A stretch of DNA of 64,000 bases from Verrucomicrobiales bacterium (GTDB lineage Bacteria; Verrucomicrobiota; Verrucomicrobiia; Limisphaerales; UBA11320), in assembly GCA_016793885.1 (NCBI GenBank), contig JAEUHE010000178.1:62001-126000 (forward strand). Reading direction: 5' to 3'. Below the pieces are notes generated by a model. That model was not told where the DNA came from. It did no database searches and saw only the letters and a program-made list of their open reading frames with translations. Positions 52,001-61,254 of the stretch are shown piece after piece; positions within the stretch are counted from its first letter, which is position 1; each line of letters begins with the position of its first letter. Both the position numbers and the translations under genes were made by a program.

Positions 52001-55000
52001 CGAGGGTGAAATTCCAGAACAGGCGATTGTAGACGGGGGCGGCCCGCACCCCGGCGCCGCGATCGTCGCGGCCTCGAAGCAGGGAGAGTTCCTCGTCGAG
52101 CAGCGAGTCGAGCTGGTTCTGGAAGGCGAAGATGCTGGGGGCGAGCGTTCCGTATTCCCCGCTGCTGGTACCGAAGCCGATGGTGGGGTCCTGGGCATCG
52201 GCAAAGGCTTCGTTGCCGATCAACATGTAAAGATCCGAGAGTTTGCTGGAGACCAGAAGCAGGGCGTTGTTGGCGGCATCGAAGTTCACGGGCGGCGCGC
52301 CGTCGATACTCAACTTGCGCCCGCGGTCGAGGACGGTTTGGTAGGCTTGAATCAGCCCGATGCTGTTCAGGTTTTCAGCGCTGCCGTTGAACGCGATGGG
52401 TCCTTCATAGCGCGGACCAGCCTGGACGAGCATGCTGGCGTAGGTGTTCACCGCGGAGTCGTGGAAGCTGGCGGTCCGCGCGTCGAACGGATTAAGGCCG
52501 CGGAGCACGCGCTTGATCCAGCCTTCGACGAGGGACGCGCGCGGAGCACCGACTCCGGAAGGGTCGCCGACCCAATCGCTCCAACGGGTTGCGGGCCGAA
52601 GGCCGATAGCATAACCGCGATAGCGGCAGACGAACCAGTTATCGCCAAGGGTGAGCAGGCTCGACTCGCCGCCTTCGCCGAGGGTGACGTCATTGATGCC
52701 GGGCCCCGTCGCGGGATAGCTCTGCCAACCGCGGGCGTCGGTGACCGCGCCGGTGATGGGATTCACGCGGGGCAGATCCGTCGGGTCGAAGTTGTTGGCG
52801 TCGGGTTTGTAGTACCACTCGAACTCGACCTGCTCGGGCGCGCCGCCGAAATCGCTGCTGTGGCGGAGGGTCACCCGCTCATCGAACACATTGTCACCGG
52901 GAAGGATCTTCACGTCGCCGGCATAGGGACCGTCATCGACCTCAATGACGTGCAGCGCGACCGGCAGGCCGGGCAGGTTTGGATCATTGTTCTCGGCGAG
53001 AGTCAGGTAGCGGGGCGGAATGCCGGCGGGGGCCGTGGAACTGACGATGGCGCCGAGCGAACCGGCGCGGGTGGCAACGAAGCGGAATCGGGTGTTGTCG
53101 ACGAAGCTGGAGGCGGTCGGGCCGTCGTCGAACGGGAAGTAGGCGCGCAGGTTGACCTCCGCCCCATTCAGCGCCTTGTTCATGCGCGATCGAATCTCAT
53201 TGCCACTGAGGGCGGACTCCCACATCGCGAACTCATCGATCTGGCCGGCGACTTGAAACGCGAGGCGGAAATTCCGGGTGTCAGCCACGCCGGCCGCCAG
53301 ACGGGAGGCGAGGAAGATGCCGTCGAAGTAGAGGGAGAGATTGGTTCCCTGGCGGGTGAGCGCGTAGTGATGCCACTCCCCGTCGAGAACCTGGCTCACC
53401 TGATGAAAGGCGCCGGATGCGTGGGTGCGGTCGCTGAACAGGATACGGTTTCCGGGGCGATCGGCGCTCAGCAGCAGACCGCCGCCGGTGGCGGGTGCGT
53501 TGGTGATCAGCGCCCCGGAACCGCCGGCCCCGAGCCGCGCCCAGAGCGTCACTGTGAAATCGCCGTTCAACGCCGCGAAGTCGGGCACGGACAACCACCC
53601 GCCGCCCGTGCTGTCAAAGGCCAGCCCAGGGTTGGGTCGGGCCGGCGGCACATTGGTCAGCGCGGCGGCCAACGACTTGGGGCCGTCCCCAAACGTTTCG
53701 AAGATGATCCGGCCGTGCGCGTTGGTGGTCAGGCCGAGCCGCAGATCACGATCCATCTGATTGTCCTGCGGGGCAAGGTCGACGCCGTGCGGGTTGCGAG
53801 TGAGCCAGAAGAGAGATTCGACGAGGGCGCTCCAAGGGGCGCTGCCCGGTGCGAGCTGTTTGATGCGGTCGCGCTCGCGCGGACTCATGACGTTGGGTAG
53901 CAGCAGCGGGTTGGGCCCGGCGCTGAAGGCGTAGTCGACCACGCCGGCGAAAGAGAGGGTTCGGTTGATGGGATCGTACGTGAGACGCGGCTTCAGAGTG
54001 GCTGGAAGCACGGAGAACACTTCCTGCCCGTTCCGGTTCTCGCGGGCGAGGCCGAGATCATCCAGCAAGGTGCGAGGCTCCACGGGCACCGTACGTTGGC
54101 TGACGGGGTCGTAGAGGCGCGCGAGGGAAAGCGCCGGGGCGGGGTCGGTGTCGTAGCGCCAGGTGGGATTGAGATCGTCGTAAATCGCCTCGACTCGGGC
54201 CATGCTGAAGACGTCGGGCAATCCGTTGCGGGAACGGAGGAGCGAGGAGCCGACCTCGAGGACGGGTGCGTCGGTGGGCCATGTGACCCGATAATTGACG
54301 TCGATGGGCTGGCCGTCGACTCCGCGGGAGGCGTTGGAGCCGGAGAGCTGGTCCGCAGCGCGCTGGTCGAGCCACGCGATGCAAGTGCCTTGGGACACGT
54401 CGTTCGTGCCATTGAGATTCAGGTCGTACCAGAAGGCGTCAACGAGGGGATAGAAGAAACGGATGAGAATATTCGTGGGGCTCCCAAGCGGGCCGGCGGC
54501 GCGGGCGTAGAATTTTCCGTGATAATCCTCCCACCAAGGGCCTTTGTCGGGGACGCCGTAGGAGGCGTCGCAGAGGGGGAGGACGCTGAGCGGGAAAGGC
54601 GGCTGCAGTTCGAGTCCAGCAACACCGGGGTAAGTGAACCTGTAGTGGACGCCGTTGGTCCAGACGCCTTCGGCGAGGACCTTGAACGGTTTGATGCTCC
54701 ACGCGCCTCCGCCCGCGGTGCGGTATTTCAGAAGAACGTACGGCTCGGACTGGTTCTGAACGGCGTTGAGATCGTTGCGCAGAGCGAAGACGGCGGGGCT
54801 GTCACCAGCGGAGGCGATGAGCGCGTGTTCCTCGTTGGGGTTGTAGCCGGGAGCGCGTGGGTCGGGCTGATGATAGACGCGGGGCTCTTCGATGAACTGG
54901 GCGGGGAGCGGGCCGGAGCCGAGGCCGTTGGCGATGACGATGGAGTCGGCGTTGGCCGGCCATTGCACGGTGTAACGGATGGCCGTGTCGCTCCAGGCGA

Positions 55001-58000
55001 CGCCGAGGCGGTTGGTGTGATACCAGACCACGACGAGCTCGTTAGTGGGGCGGGCGATGGCGGGCGTGCGGGTGTTGACGGGCAGGATGGAGCCGAGGCG
55101 GGCGTCGCGGTCATAGGCACGATCCGGTCCGGCGCCGTCATAGAACGCGTTCGGGAAGTAGACGAAGCCGTTCTTGCCGAGGTAATCGAAGTGCGTGGCG
55201 TTGGTAATGGGCGTGCCGATCAACCAGTTTTGGTCGCTGCGCGTGTCTTCCATGCGCACGGTTTTCACGACGTCGAAGATGGGTCGTTGCACGCTGGGAT
55301 TCGGCGCGAAGCCGTCGGTCTGCAGATAGAGCAATACGCTGTAGCCGGGGAGCGCGTCAGTGAATCGTTTGGTGCTGGTGTCCACATGGACCCCTTGGGC
55401 AGTTGAGTAGAGCACGCTCTGGAACGAGTAGCTGAAGGGAACGCCCTGGGGCTCGACCTCGCTGGGGACGGTGGCGACGTGCAGCGTGGGGTTCTTAGGC
55501 CAGACGCTGATGCCGAGGCTGACGATGCGATCGCTGTTGACGATGAGGTTGGTGCCGGAACCGGTGGTGTCGGTGAAGCTGGTGTACCATTTGAGCCGGG
55601 CGGTGACCGGACGGATGGCGTAAAGGCGGCTTTCGACCAGGCTCCAGAAAAACGAGTTTTGGGCATTGTCGCCGGGCTGGCCGTGAAGGATCTCAATTTC
55701 TGGCTGACGTGGGACGGCGCCCTCCGGCCTGCCAATGCTGCGACCAATCACCCACGCGGGCACGGCGAGGAAGGCACGTTGCACACCGCTGCGGGTCCCC
55801 GTGCCCACGATGAATCCCTCGTTGTTGATCCCTGTGGCGTCATTCAAAACCCAGTTCCCGTCGGCGTATACGAAGTCGGTGCCATCCGGGTTTCGGGAGT
55901 CGAAGATGAGATCATCCAGATCATGGAGCCGCCCGGCGCTGTAAAGGAAGGCATGCTGGCTGACCGCGGAGTTGCCGGACTGACCGACGACCTGATTGAA
56001 GTCGTTGACCGCGCGGGCGACAGAATTGTTCTGGCCAGGGAGCTTCCCCAGGTGGAACGGACTGGACCCGGTGAGGGTGTCGAGAAGGAACGCCTGGCGC
56101 ACGCCCGACGCGGTTTCCTGGTAACCCACCAGGGTACGGCTGCGATTGACGCCGAGTGCGCGGTTGCGCCGGAAGCCCGGCAGACTTCGCAGCGCCAGCG
56201 TGTCGGAGGTGCCGGTAAAGACCGACTCGGTTCCATCGTCCAGCTGGGCATAGCCCGCGATCCAGCCGTCGTCGGCGATCGCCGTCGCGACGGTGCCGGT
56301 GGCGCCAGGGAAACTCGGGAGCGGCGCGAGGGGGCCGTCGGTTCGGATAAATGCGGCGATGCGTCCGCCGGCGATCTGGCTGTAGCCGACCAAGGCTCCG
56401 GAGTTATTGAGGGCGAGCGCCTCACTGAAGCTGCCGCCGGGCAGGAAGCCAAGCCCGGTCCAGGCTCCGTTGTCCCAGAGGGCAGCCTCGCGGTTGGCGC
56501 TGCCCACGCGGGTGACGAAGCCGGCGACGACATTCGAGTCGTTGATGGCCCACGCCGAGGCGGTCGCGCCGCCGAGGGTGCCGAGGTCGATCAGTCCTTC
56601 ATTGGCGGCGAGGCCTTTGAAGAGCGTGGCGTGCTGATCGCTGGGTTGGGATTGCGCAGAACCAACGAGCCAGCCCTGACGATTGATGCCGCTGCCGGCA
56701 CTGGCAGGACGGCCCGGCAGTTGGCCCAGATCCACCAGGGCGTAGGCCGGCCGTGGCACCACGCGAACCTGGAACGTCGTGCTCGACGATCCGCCGTCGG
56801 TGTCCGTCACGAACAACGTCAATCGGGTCGTGCCGATCTCGCCGGGTGCCGGCCGGATGAGGACGGTGCGGTTGGTACCGGTTCCGTTGATGGCGACGTT
56901 CTGCGGCGGGATGAGCGTGTTGTTGTCGGATACGGCCAGGAGGGTCAGGCGGGCTGGCGGCGTTTCCGCATCGCGCACCACCAGCGGCAACGAGGTGCTC
57001 ACCGTATCCTCCTCGATCACCTGGTTGGGAATCGCAGAAATCGAAGGAAGATCGTTGAGGGACTGGACGCTGAGCCGGACCGTGATGGGGCCGGCGACGA
57101 GATTGCCCTGGTCCGTCACCTGATAGCTGAAGGAGTCCACACCGCTGTAGTTCGCGGCGGGCAGATAGCGGACTGGATTCTGCGACCCCGGTTGGATGGC
57201 TCCGGTGGTGCGATCCACCGTCCCGTGTTGCGGCAGGCTGGTGATGGTGTACGACAACGACGCACCGGCTTCGCCCAGGCTGACTTCCACGTCGAAGGCC
57301 GGAAGGAACACCGGGGTGAGTGTGTCCTCGTCAATCACCTTGAGGCCAAACGGCAGGCCAGGCGCATCGACAAAGGTGGCGCCGCCTGTGATGACGCCAT
57401 CGTTGCGACCTCCGGCAACCGCAGAATCCACGGCGCGGGTCGCGAGTTGCTCGTCAAACCGCCAGTAGAGAGCGAGCTGCGGCTCGTTCCCCACGAGCGG
57501 ATAGTTCCAATCGGCACGGAGCTGGTCCACGGTCAACGTGCGGGACCACACCCGGAGCTCGTCGATCGATCCGGCGTAAAAGGTGTCCCCGGGCAAACGC
57601 GGCTCGCCGACTTCAACGGGAGTGCTTTCGAAATTGATCCCATCGGTGTCGGTCTGTCCAATCTGCTGTCCCACCTGAATCCCGTTGACGTAGACGCTGA
57701 GGGCCCGCGTGTCGGCGTCCCAGCTTGCAGCGACATGTTGCCACGTGTTGACGTCGAGGGTAGGGCCGGTGACTTGCACGCCTGACCAGACACCGAACTG
57801 GATCGAGACCCTGGTGGAATCGCCCGGGACGGGCCGGAGCATCCAATGGTGCGCGCCTGGGCCGGACTGACCGAGTGCGAGCACCCAGTTTCGGCCGGAG
57901 ACCAGCGGAGCAGGCCGCAGCCACGCTTCGATCGTGTGGGAAACATTACCCAGACCCAGGCTGCCAACCGCGGACGCGGAGACCGTCGCAGTGCGACCGT

Positions 58001-59450
58001 CCAGGGCCAAGGCGCGCGGCAGATCCGTGAACGCCCCGACGCTGGGGGGGTCGTTGATGGGCGCGACGATGAAGGTTAGATCGCGGAAGGTGGTGTTGGT
58101 GCCGTCGGACGCGGCGAGGGTGATGACGGCTTCGCCGTTGACATTGGGTGGGCTGGCGATGGTCAGCGTTCGCACGGTATCGACTCCGCCGAGGACCGGC
58201 GTCGGCGCGAGTGCGATGTTCGAATTGCTGACGACGGTGAGGGAAAGGGATGATGACGGCGTTTCGGCATCCGTGAGGTTGAATGTGATGGTTTGGGAGG
58301 CGGTGTCCTCAGGCGCTGCGGAGGCCAACGCTCCGCCGAACTCCGGAGGGTCGTTGACGGGCGTGACGGTGACAAAAAGGGTGTTGCTCACGGAAAGGCC
58401 ATCGGCGTCGGTCACACTGACGGTCAGGGAGGCGTTTCCATGCTGGTTGGTGGTGGTGGTGAAATTCAGGGTACGATCGGCGTCGGTGCCGGTGACAACG
58501 ATGTGTTGTGGCGGGATCAACCCGGGATTGCTGGACTCGGTGATGACCACCAGTCGATCGACCGGGGTCTGGCCATCTCCTAGGGTGATGGGAACGCTGA
58601 TCAGGCCCTGGTCTTCCACAACAGTGAGGAGCGACGAGGTCCCCGCCGCGCCCATCGTGAGGGTGGGTCGGCTACGCACCAGACTGAAGTCGGCGGTCGT
58701 CCGAAAAAACAGGGGAAAGCCGTCGGAGGCCGGTGAAAAGCCCTGATCCGGCCCGGGCAAGGGCGTGATCGTCACCGCATCGACGCTGGTTCCAGGGAAG
58801 ACATAGCTGCCGTCGGCTGCGGTGGTCACCGTGGCCAGATTGGCGAGATTGTAGTAGCGGAGATTCCAGGGAGAAAAGCTGCCATTTGCCCAACGCAGCG
58901 ACACCGAGAGCCGGGCGCTTCCGAACGCCTCGAACATCATGACCACGAAACTGTGATTACCCGGCTGCAGGGTCCGCGTCGCGGTGAGTTCACGGTAGCC
59001 GTGGAGAGAATCGTTGTTGATAATCTCGACTCCGTCCAGGTAGGCCCGCGAGCCGTCGTCGCTACCCAACGCGACGATGAGATCCTGCGCGGTGGAGACG
59101 TCCACGAAGCAGCTAGCGATGACGCTGAACCGGTCGAAGGGCGCGCCTGGATAAATCTGATAGCTGTCATCGAGATTGATGCCAGTCCCACTCGAAACTC
59201 CGCCGAAGCCCAGGTTCTCCACATGCGCAGGCGCCACTTCGTCAAACGCGCGCGGCGTGCCGAACACGGACGATGGACTCTCGACGGACATGCGGAGCTG
59301 AACGCCCGGCACGCCCCGGCCGGTCGCAGGCTCGGTGACGCGCCCGGTGACACGAACATTGTTTTGCGCCCCGGCAGTCCACGGGCCGAGCAGAAGGCAG
59401 CCGAGCAGGATGCGGATCGCCAGCAACGAGGAAGGAAACGAATGGTTCAT
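49095..59450 (-). CDS. Giant secreted multidomain protein with Tc-toxin-A-like C-terminus
   Basis: A 3451-residue exported protein from the ATG at 59448-59450 (signal peptide to about 29, WTAGAQ). Modules: carboxypeptidase-regulatory-like (30-60), PA14-like (about 75-190, ALGSDDGSRAYLDGVEI), cadherin-like repeats (about 255-470), LamG (about 475-670), cadherin-like repeats (about 700-895), HAF extracellular repeats (about 905-1235, LIDLGTLGGATASAWAIND), a long unassigned region with beta character (to about 1930), a second LamG (about 1935-2110) and a largely unassigned stretch to about 2860. Last come a helical region (about 2870-3230) and a beta domain (about 3255-3451). These two resemble the C-terminal part of insecticidal Tc-toxin A subunits (ARYVYLAANAYDFEV, LARMEANW, NLWDLPEF, SDIKIYFQTYS). 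It is third in an operon with a parvulin-type lipoprotein and two smaller secreted proteins. Confidence 0.85.
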   Translation of the reverse strand: MNHSFPSSLLAIRILLGCLLLGPWTAGAQNNVRVTGRVTEPATGRGVPGVQLRMSVESPSSVFGTPRAFDEVAPAHVENLGFGGVSSGTGINLDDSYQIYPGAPFDRFSVIASCFVDVSTAQDLIVALGSDDGSRAYLDGVEIINNDSLHGYRELTATRTLQPGNHSFVVMMFEAFGSARLSVSLRWANGSFSPWNLRYYNLANLATVTTAADGSYVFPGTSVDAVTITPLPGPDQGFSPASDGFPLFFRTTADFSLVRSRPTLTMGAAGTSSLLTVVEDQGLISVPITLGDGQTPVDRLVVITESSNPGLIPPQHIVVTGTDADRTLNFTTTTNQHGNASLTVSVTDADGLSVSNTLFVTVTPVNDPPEFGGALASAAPEDTASQTITFNLTDAETPSSSLSLTVVSNSNIALAPTPVLGGVDTVRTLTIASPPNVNGEAVITLAASDGTNTTFRDLTFIVAPINDPPSVGAFTDLPRALALDGRTATVSASAVGSLGLGNVSHTIEAWLRPAPLVSGRNWVLALGQSGPGAHHWMLRPVPGDSTRVSIQFGVWSGVQVTGPTLDVNTWQHVAASWDADTRALSVYVNGIQVGQQIGQTDTDGINFESTPVEVGEPRLPGDTFYAGSIDELRVWSRTLTVDQLRADWNYPLVGNEPQLALYWRFDEQLATRAVDSAVAGGRNDGVITGGATFVDAPGLPFGLKVIDEDTLTPVFLPAFDVEVSLGEAGASLSYTITSLPQHGTVDRTTGAIQPGSQNPVRYLPAANYSGVDSFSYQVTDQGNLVAGPITVRLSVQSLNDLPSISAIPNQVIEEDTVSTSLPLVVRDAETPPARLTLLAVSDNNTLIPPQNVAINGTGTNRTVLIRPAPGEIGTTRLTLFVTDTDGGSSSTTFQVRVVPRPAYALVDLGQLPGRPASAGSGINRQGWLVGSAQSQPSDQHATLFKGLAANEGLIDLGTLGGATASAWAINDSNVVAGFVTRVGSANREAALWDNGAWTGLGFLPGGSFSEALALNNSGALVGYSQIAGGRIAAFIRTDGPLAPLPSFPGATGTVATAIADDGWIAGYAQLDDGTESVFTGTSDTLALRSLPGFRRNRALGVNRSRTLVGYQETASGVRQAFLLDTLTGSSPFHLGKLPGQNNSVARAVNDFNQVVGQSGNSAVSQHAFLYSAGRLHDLDDLIFDSRNPDGTDFVYADGNWVLNDATGINNEGFIVGTGTRSGVQRAFLAVPAWVIGRSIGRPEGAVPRQPEIEILHGQPGDNAQNSFFWSLVESRLYAIRPVTARLKWYTSFTDTTGSGTNLIVNSDRIVSLGISVWPKNPTLHVATVPSEVEPQGVPFSYSFQSVLYSTAQGVHVDTSTKRFTDALPGYSVLLYLQTDGFAPNPSVQRPIFDVVKTVRMEDTRSDQNWLIGTPITNATHFDYLGKNGFVYFPNAFYDGAGPDRAYDRDARLGSILPVNTRTPAIARPTNELVVVWYHTNRLGVAWSDTAIRYTVQWPANADSIVIANGLGSGPLPAQFIEEPRVYHQPDPRAPGYNPNEEHALIASAGDSPAVFALRNDLNAVQNQSEPYVLLKYRTAGGGAWSIKPFKVLAEGVWTNGVHYRFTYPGVAGLELQPPFPLSVLPLCDASYGVPDKGPWWEDYHGKFYARAAGPLGSPTNILIRFFYPLVDAFWYDLNLNGTNDVSQGTCIAWLDQRAADQLSGSNASRGVDGQPIDVNYRVTWPTDAPVLEVGSSLLRSRNGLPDVFSMARVEAIYDDLNPTWRYDTDPAPALSLARLYDPVSQRTVPVEPRTLLDDLGLARENRNGQEVFSVLPATLKPRLTYDPINRTLSFAGVVDYAFSAGPNPLLLPNVMSPRERDRIKQLAPGSAPWSALVESLFWLTRNPHGVDLAPQDNQMDRDLRLGLTTNAHGRIIFETFGDGPKSLAAALTNVPPARPNPGLAFDSTGGGWLSVPDFAALNGDFTVTLWARLGAGGSGALITNAPATGGGLLLSADRPGNRILFSDRTHASGAFHQVSQVLDGEWHHYALTRQGTNLSLYFDGIFLASRLAAGVADTRNFRLAFQVAGQIDEFAMWESALSGNEIRSRMNKALNGAEVNLRAYFPFDDGPTASSFVDNTRFRFVATRAGSLGAIVSSTAPAGIPPRYLTLAENNDPNLPGLPVALHVIEVDDGPYAGDVKILPGDNVFDERVTLRHSSDFGGAPEQVEFEWYYKPDANNFDPTDLPRVNPITGAVTDARGWQSYPATGPGINDVTLGEGGESSLLTLGDNWFVCRYRGYAIGLRPATRWSDWVGDPSGVGAPRASLVEGWIKRVLRGLNPFDARTASFHDSAVNTYASMLVQAGPRYEGPIAFNGSAENLNSIGLIQAYQTVLDRGRKLSIDGAPPVNFDAANNALLLVSSKLSDLYMLIGNEAFADAQDPTIGFGTSSGEYGTLAPSIFAFQNQLDSLLDEELSLLRGRDDRGAGVRAAPVYNRLFWNFTLGEGEVGYRQAYNVRDQNFDGFLDERDARVLYPQGHGDAWGHYLTAIKFYYHLMRHPSFAWVPRTESVSVGGVAVQVDFLDERKFCRIAAARARTGREIVDLEYRNHYVEDPAGQWQGYKDTDSDRAWGVDEWARRAGQAAFFDWLAGNAVLPATDPNPAHVGIQKIDRTTVAELHEIASAYDAIQMKMDEADGGLNPIGAAKGALAFDIDPTFLEVGSTAQIGRRAVQGLFQFDQILERAVTALNNATAVWDQANKTTELLRKNQDSSDQFTRNVREQEIDYKNRLIEIFGYPYAGDIGAGRTYPNGYDGPDLYHHMYVNTTEITGENSPPSRQFTGYFMAPRAGLQTNDFFLGFAPATLESGILPVIFPQSAKDYGFVAPVEWGQRRAPGEVQLALSDLVQADAQLKIALQNYDRLIQDIQAATDLLQAQYNVNSAEIGILNRQRGTVSDMNARIAGLKDTQLSLRGVARVANSVAESAAEAVPKIVGFAFDVGSPIAGAIKLASTIASVGFDTLADLAEGSENSITLAKEDVGLSTEIDLVVNSQRFELLQRVKELEQLVRNEAATRLEAYNQAEVVRQTAGRYLAKLAEGQRLIDQLVRFRKDAAADVSVARYEDMTFRIFRNDALQKYRSAFDIAARYVYLAANAYDFEVNFLGTDQMAGRRFLADIVRQRNLGQMADGDPAVGISGLADSLARMEANWAVLKPRFGVINPQIADTRFSLREELLRIRSSDDVDARWQQELQKARVENLWDLPEFRRFCRPFAPESAGPQPGLVLRFPTTITFGLNYFGWPLAGGDSAYDPSQYSTKIAKCGIWFSGSDPGAVAATPRFYLVPIGMDVMRTPTGNTTATREWRIVDQVIPVPFPIGASDLSNPNWLPINDSLGGSFAQVRRYAAIPARHDAGLYSEADLTNDNRLIGRSAWNTEWMLIIPGGTLLNNPKAGLDAFIQTVSDIKIYFQTYSYSGD

Positions 59451-59502
59451 CGGACGCGTGGTTGGTATGTTGGAGGTCATGGCTCGAGATTCCGCGGTCG
59501 GG

Positions 59503-61254
59503 TTAACGGTTCAGCTCCGCGACGTCGGAAACGCGCGTCAGTCGGAATGGTCCCTGGCAACGAATGGGTGTTTTGTTAAGGCCAGTTACCGTCTCACGAT
59601 ACGTCCCGGCCTGGACCCGGTAGCCGAAGTCGGGATCGCTCTCACCCGCGGGTGCAGCGGAGGCGAACTGCAGCGAGATCGCCCGCTGCACAGGGAAGGC
59701 TTCCTCCCTTTGCCCGACAAACCGGTCGTCGAGATTGTCGTGATCGGGATGGAACTTGTGCCGGAACGGATTGGTCGGGAATTGGGGTGAGAGTAAGATG
59801 GTGCCCGCCAGCGTGCCGGCGCCGCCGAAGGTCCCGGTCAACGGCAGGAAGTTCGCGCCGCTCGTGGTCGGGAAATCGTAGCCGACTGCCGTGAAGCGCT
59901 GGCCTCCCGGTGTGCCGTCCCGCAAGATCGCACCGCCGAACTGCGAATACAGCGAGGACTCGGTCACCAGCGCGTAGCGTCCCGGGACCGCCACCACGCT
60001 TTGGCCCGATGGTGTGTTCGTGGTCGTTCCATTCTTCCAAAGCTGCACCACTTCCTTCAGCAGCCGCGCAGTGCCATCGCGGCTGACATGAATCAACAGG
60101 CGCAGCCGGAACTCCCCGGAAGTCGCCGTGGTGCTGACGCCGTCCGTGGCCGAGCTGACTTCATTGACCGCGTTCACCGAGGCCTGGCCGACCCAAAGTC
60201 CGGCGAGGCTGTGGGCTCCACCGGGCGCCGGTGCACCACCCGCCGCCACGGTGAGCTTGCGCGCGGACACTGGCAGTTGCAGACGCGTCCCTGCCCCGTC
60301 AGTGACCGCAAGGACCGACGCGTATCGATCCCCGGGGATGTCCCGGCGGCGAATCGATGTGGTGAGATTCGCTTCGCCTCCGGCAGGTGTTGGGCTGGTC
60401 CACGCGCCGTCGAGTTTGACCCAGTCGCTGGCGTTGGTGGGATTGAACCGCTTATAAGAGAGCGGCGACGGCGCGGCGAGATCGCGGATGGAGACTGTCA
60501 CGTCGGTCTCGCGGAGATTGCGACACGCGAGATTGGCGTTGTTGAGCGAACTGCCGAAGTCGAGGCCGTCTCCTCCATCCAGTTTGAGTTCGATGGGCGC
60601 AACGTAATCCGAGCCACCGTTGGCGAAGCACCAGTAGGCCTCGCCTGGCGCCATGCGATCGGACGGATGAACCAGCGTCCATTGTCCGGTGCCGGCCAGC
60701 CGGTAGATTTTCTGGAGACGTCCGGCAGAAGGATCGTAGTGAGCGGACGACGGTTGGAAGAAGTCGAGAAAGGTGGGCGGCAGCGCGGGATCGAGGGGAA
60801 ACCCGCGCAGGTTGTAGGCGTTCGGCGCCCAGGCACGCGGCCGCCAGGCCGGACGCCCCGTCACGTTCAACGTGAATGCGTTCGTCAGCTGGACGAGGTA
60901 CGCGCGGTAACCGGGAGCAGCGAACAGGTTGTTCTGGAACGCTGCCGGATGGCCGGGCGGCAGATAGCGCAACCACCGATCACGATTCCACACCGGCTCG
61001 TTCGCGTCCGCGATGAAGTCCACCGCCGTGATGCGATCGGCAAACGTCCACACAGCCACCAGCGGCGCGCCCGCAAACACAGCGCCGATGGTGTTGTTCG
61101 TTGGATCGATCTCGAGCCAGATCGAATTCCAGCCGGCGCGCAGAGCAAACGTTTGCGTGAGGGTCTGCCCGCGAGCGGCGTTCCCGCCGAAGACCCCGAG
61201 GGCAACGGCAGCGAAGATCGGAAAGAGGCGACTAGTTTGAAATCGAGTCTTCAT
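59503..61254 (-). CDS. Secreted protein of unknown function, operonic with the giant protein
   Basis: A 583-residue exported protein with a signal peptide (MKTRFQTSRLFPIFAAVALG, cleavage near ARGQ). The mature N-terminus reads LTQTFALRAGWNSIWLEIDP, a phrase typical of beta-sandwich modules of verrucomicrobial and planctomycete surface proteins. No enzyme motif is visible. The rest appears all-beta, with Gly/Ala-rich loops. The ATG at 61252-61254 is chosen; the gene overlaps the parvulin gene by 23 bases and precedes the giant gene by 52. A structural or scaffold role beside the giant protein is inference from context alone. Confidence 0.75.
   Translation of the reverse strand: MKTRFQTSRLFPIFAAVALGVFGGNAARGQTLTQTFALRAGWNSIWLEIDPTNNTIGAVFAGAPLVAVWTFADRITAVDFIADANEPVWNRDRWLRYLPPGHPAAFQNNLFAAPGYRAYLVQLTNAFTLNVTGRPAWRPRAWAPNAYNLRGFPLDPALPPTFLDFFQPSSAHYDPSAGRLQKIYRLAGTGQWTLVHPSDRMAPGEAYWCFANGGSDYVAPIELKLDGGDGLDFGSSLNNANLACRNLRETDVTVSIRDLAAPSPLSYKRFNPTNASDWVKLDGAWTSPTPAGGEANLTTSIRRRDIPGDRYASVLAVTDGAGTRLQLPVSARKLTVAAGGAPAPGGAHSLAGLWVGQASVNAVNEVSSATDGVSTTATSGEFRLRLLIHVSRDGTARLLKEVVQLWKNGTTTNTPSGQSVVAVPGRYALVTESSLYSQFGGAILRDGTPGGQRFTAVGYDFPTTSGANFLPLTGTFGGAGTLAGTILLSPQFPTNPFRHKFHPDHDNLDDRFVGQREEAFPVQRAISLQFASAAPAGESDPDFGYRVQAGTYRETVTGLNKTPIRCQGPFRLTRVSDVAELNR

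Noticed and set aside
50961-53900. A 979-codon open frame on the plus strand, opposite the giant protein
   Set aside because: It is a shadow of the high-GC minus-strand gene, with low-complexity Arg/Gly/Val-rich sequence, no domain, no signal and no ribosome binding site. The minus strand has recognisable domains throughout.
55479-57785. A 768-codon open frame on the plus strand
   Set aside because: Same reason: it lies opposite the HAF and LamG region of the giant protein and its translation resembles no protein family.
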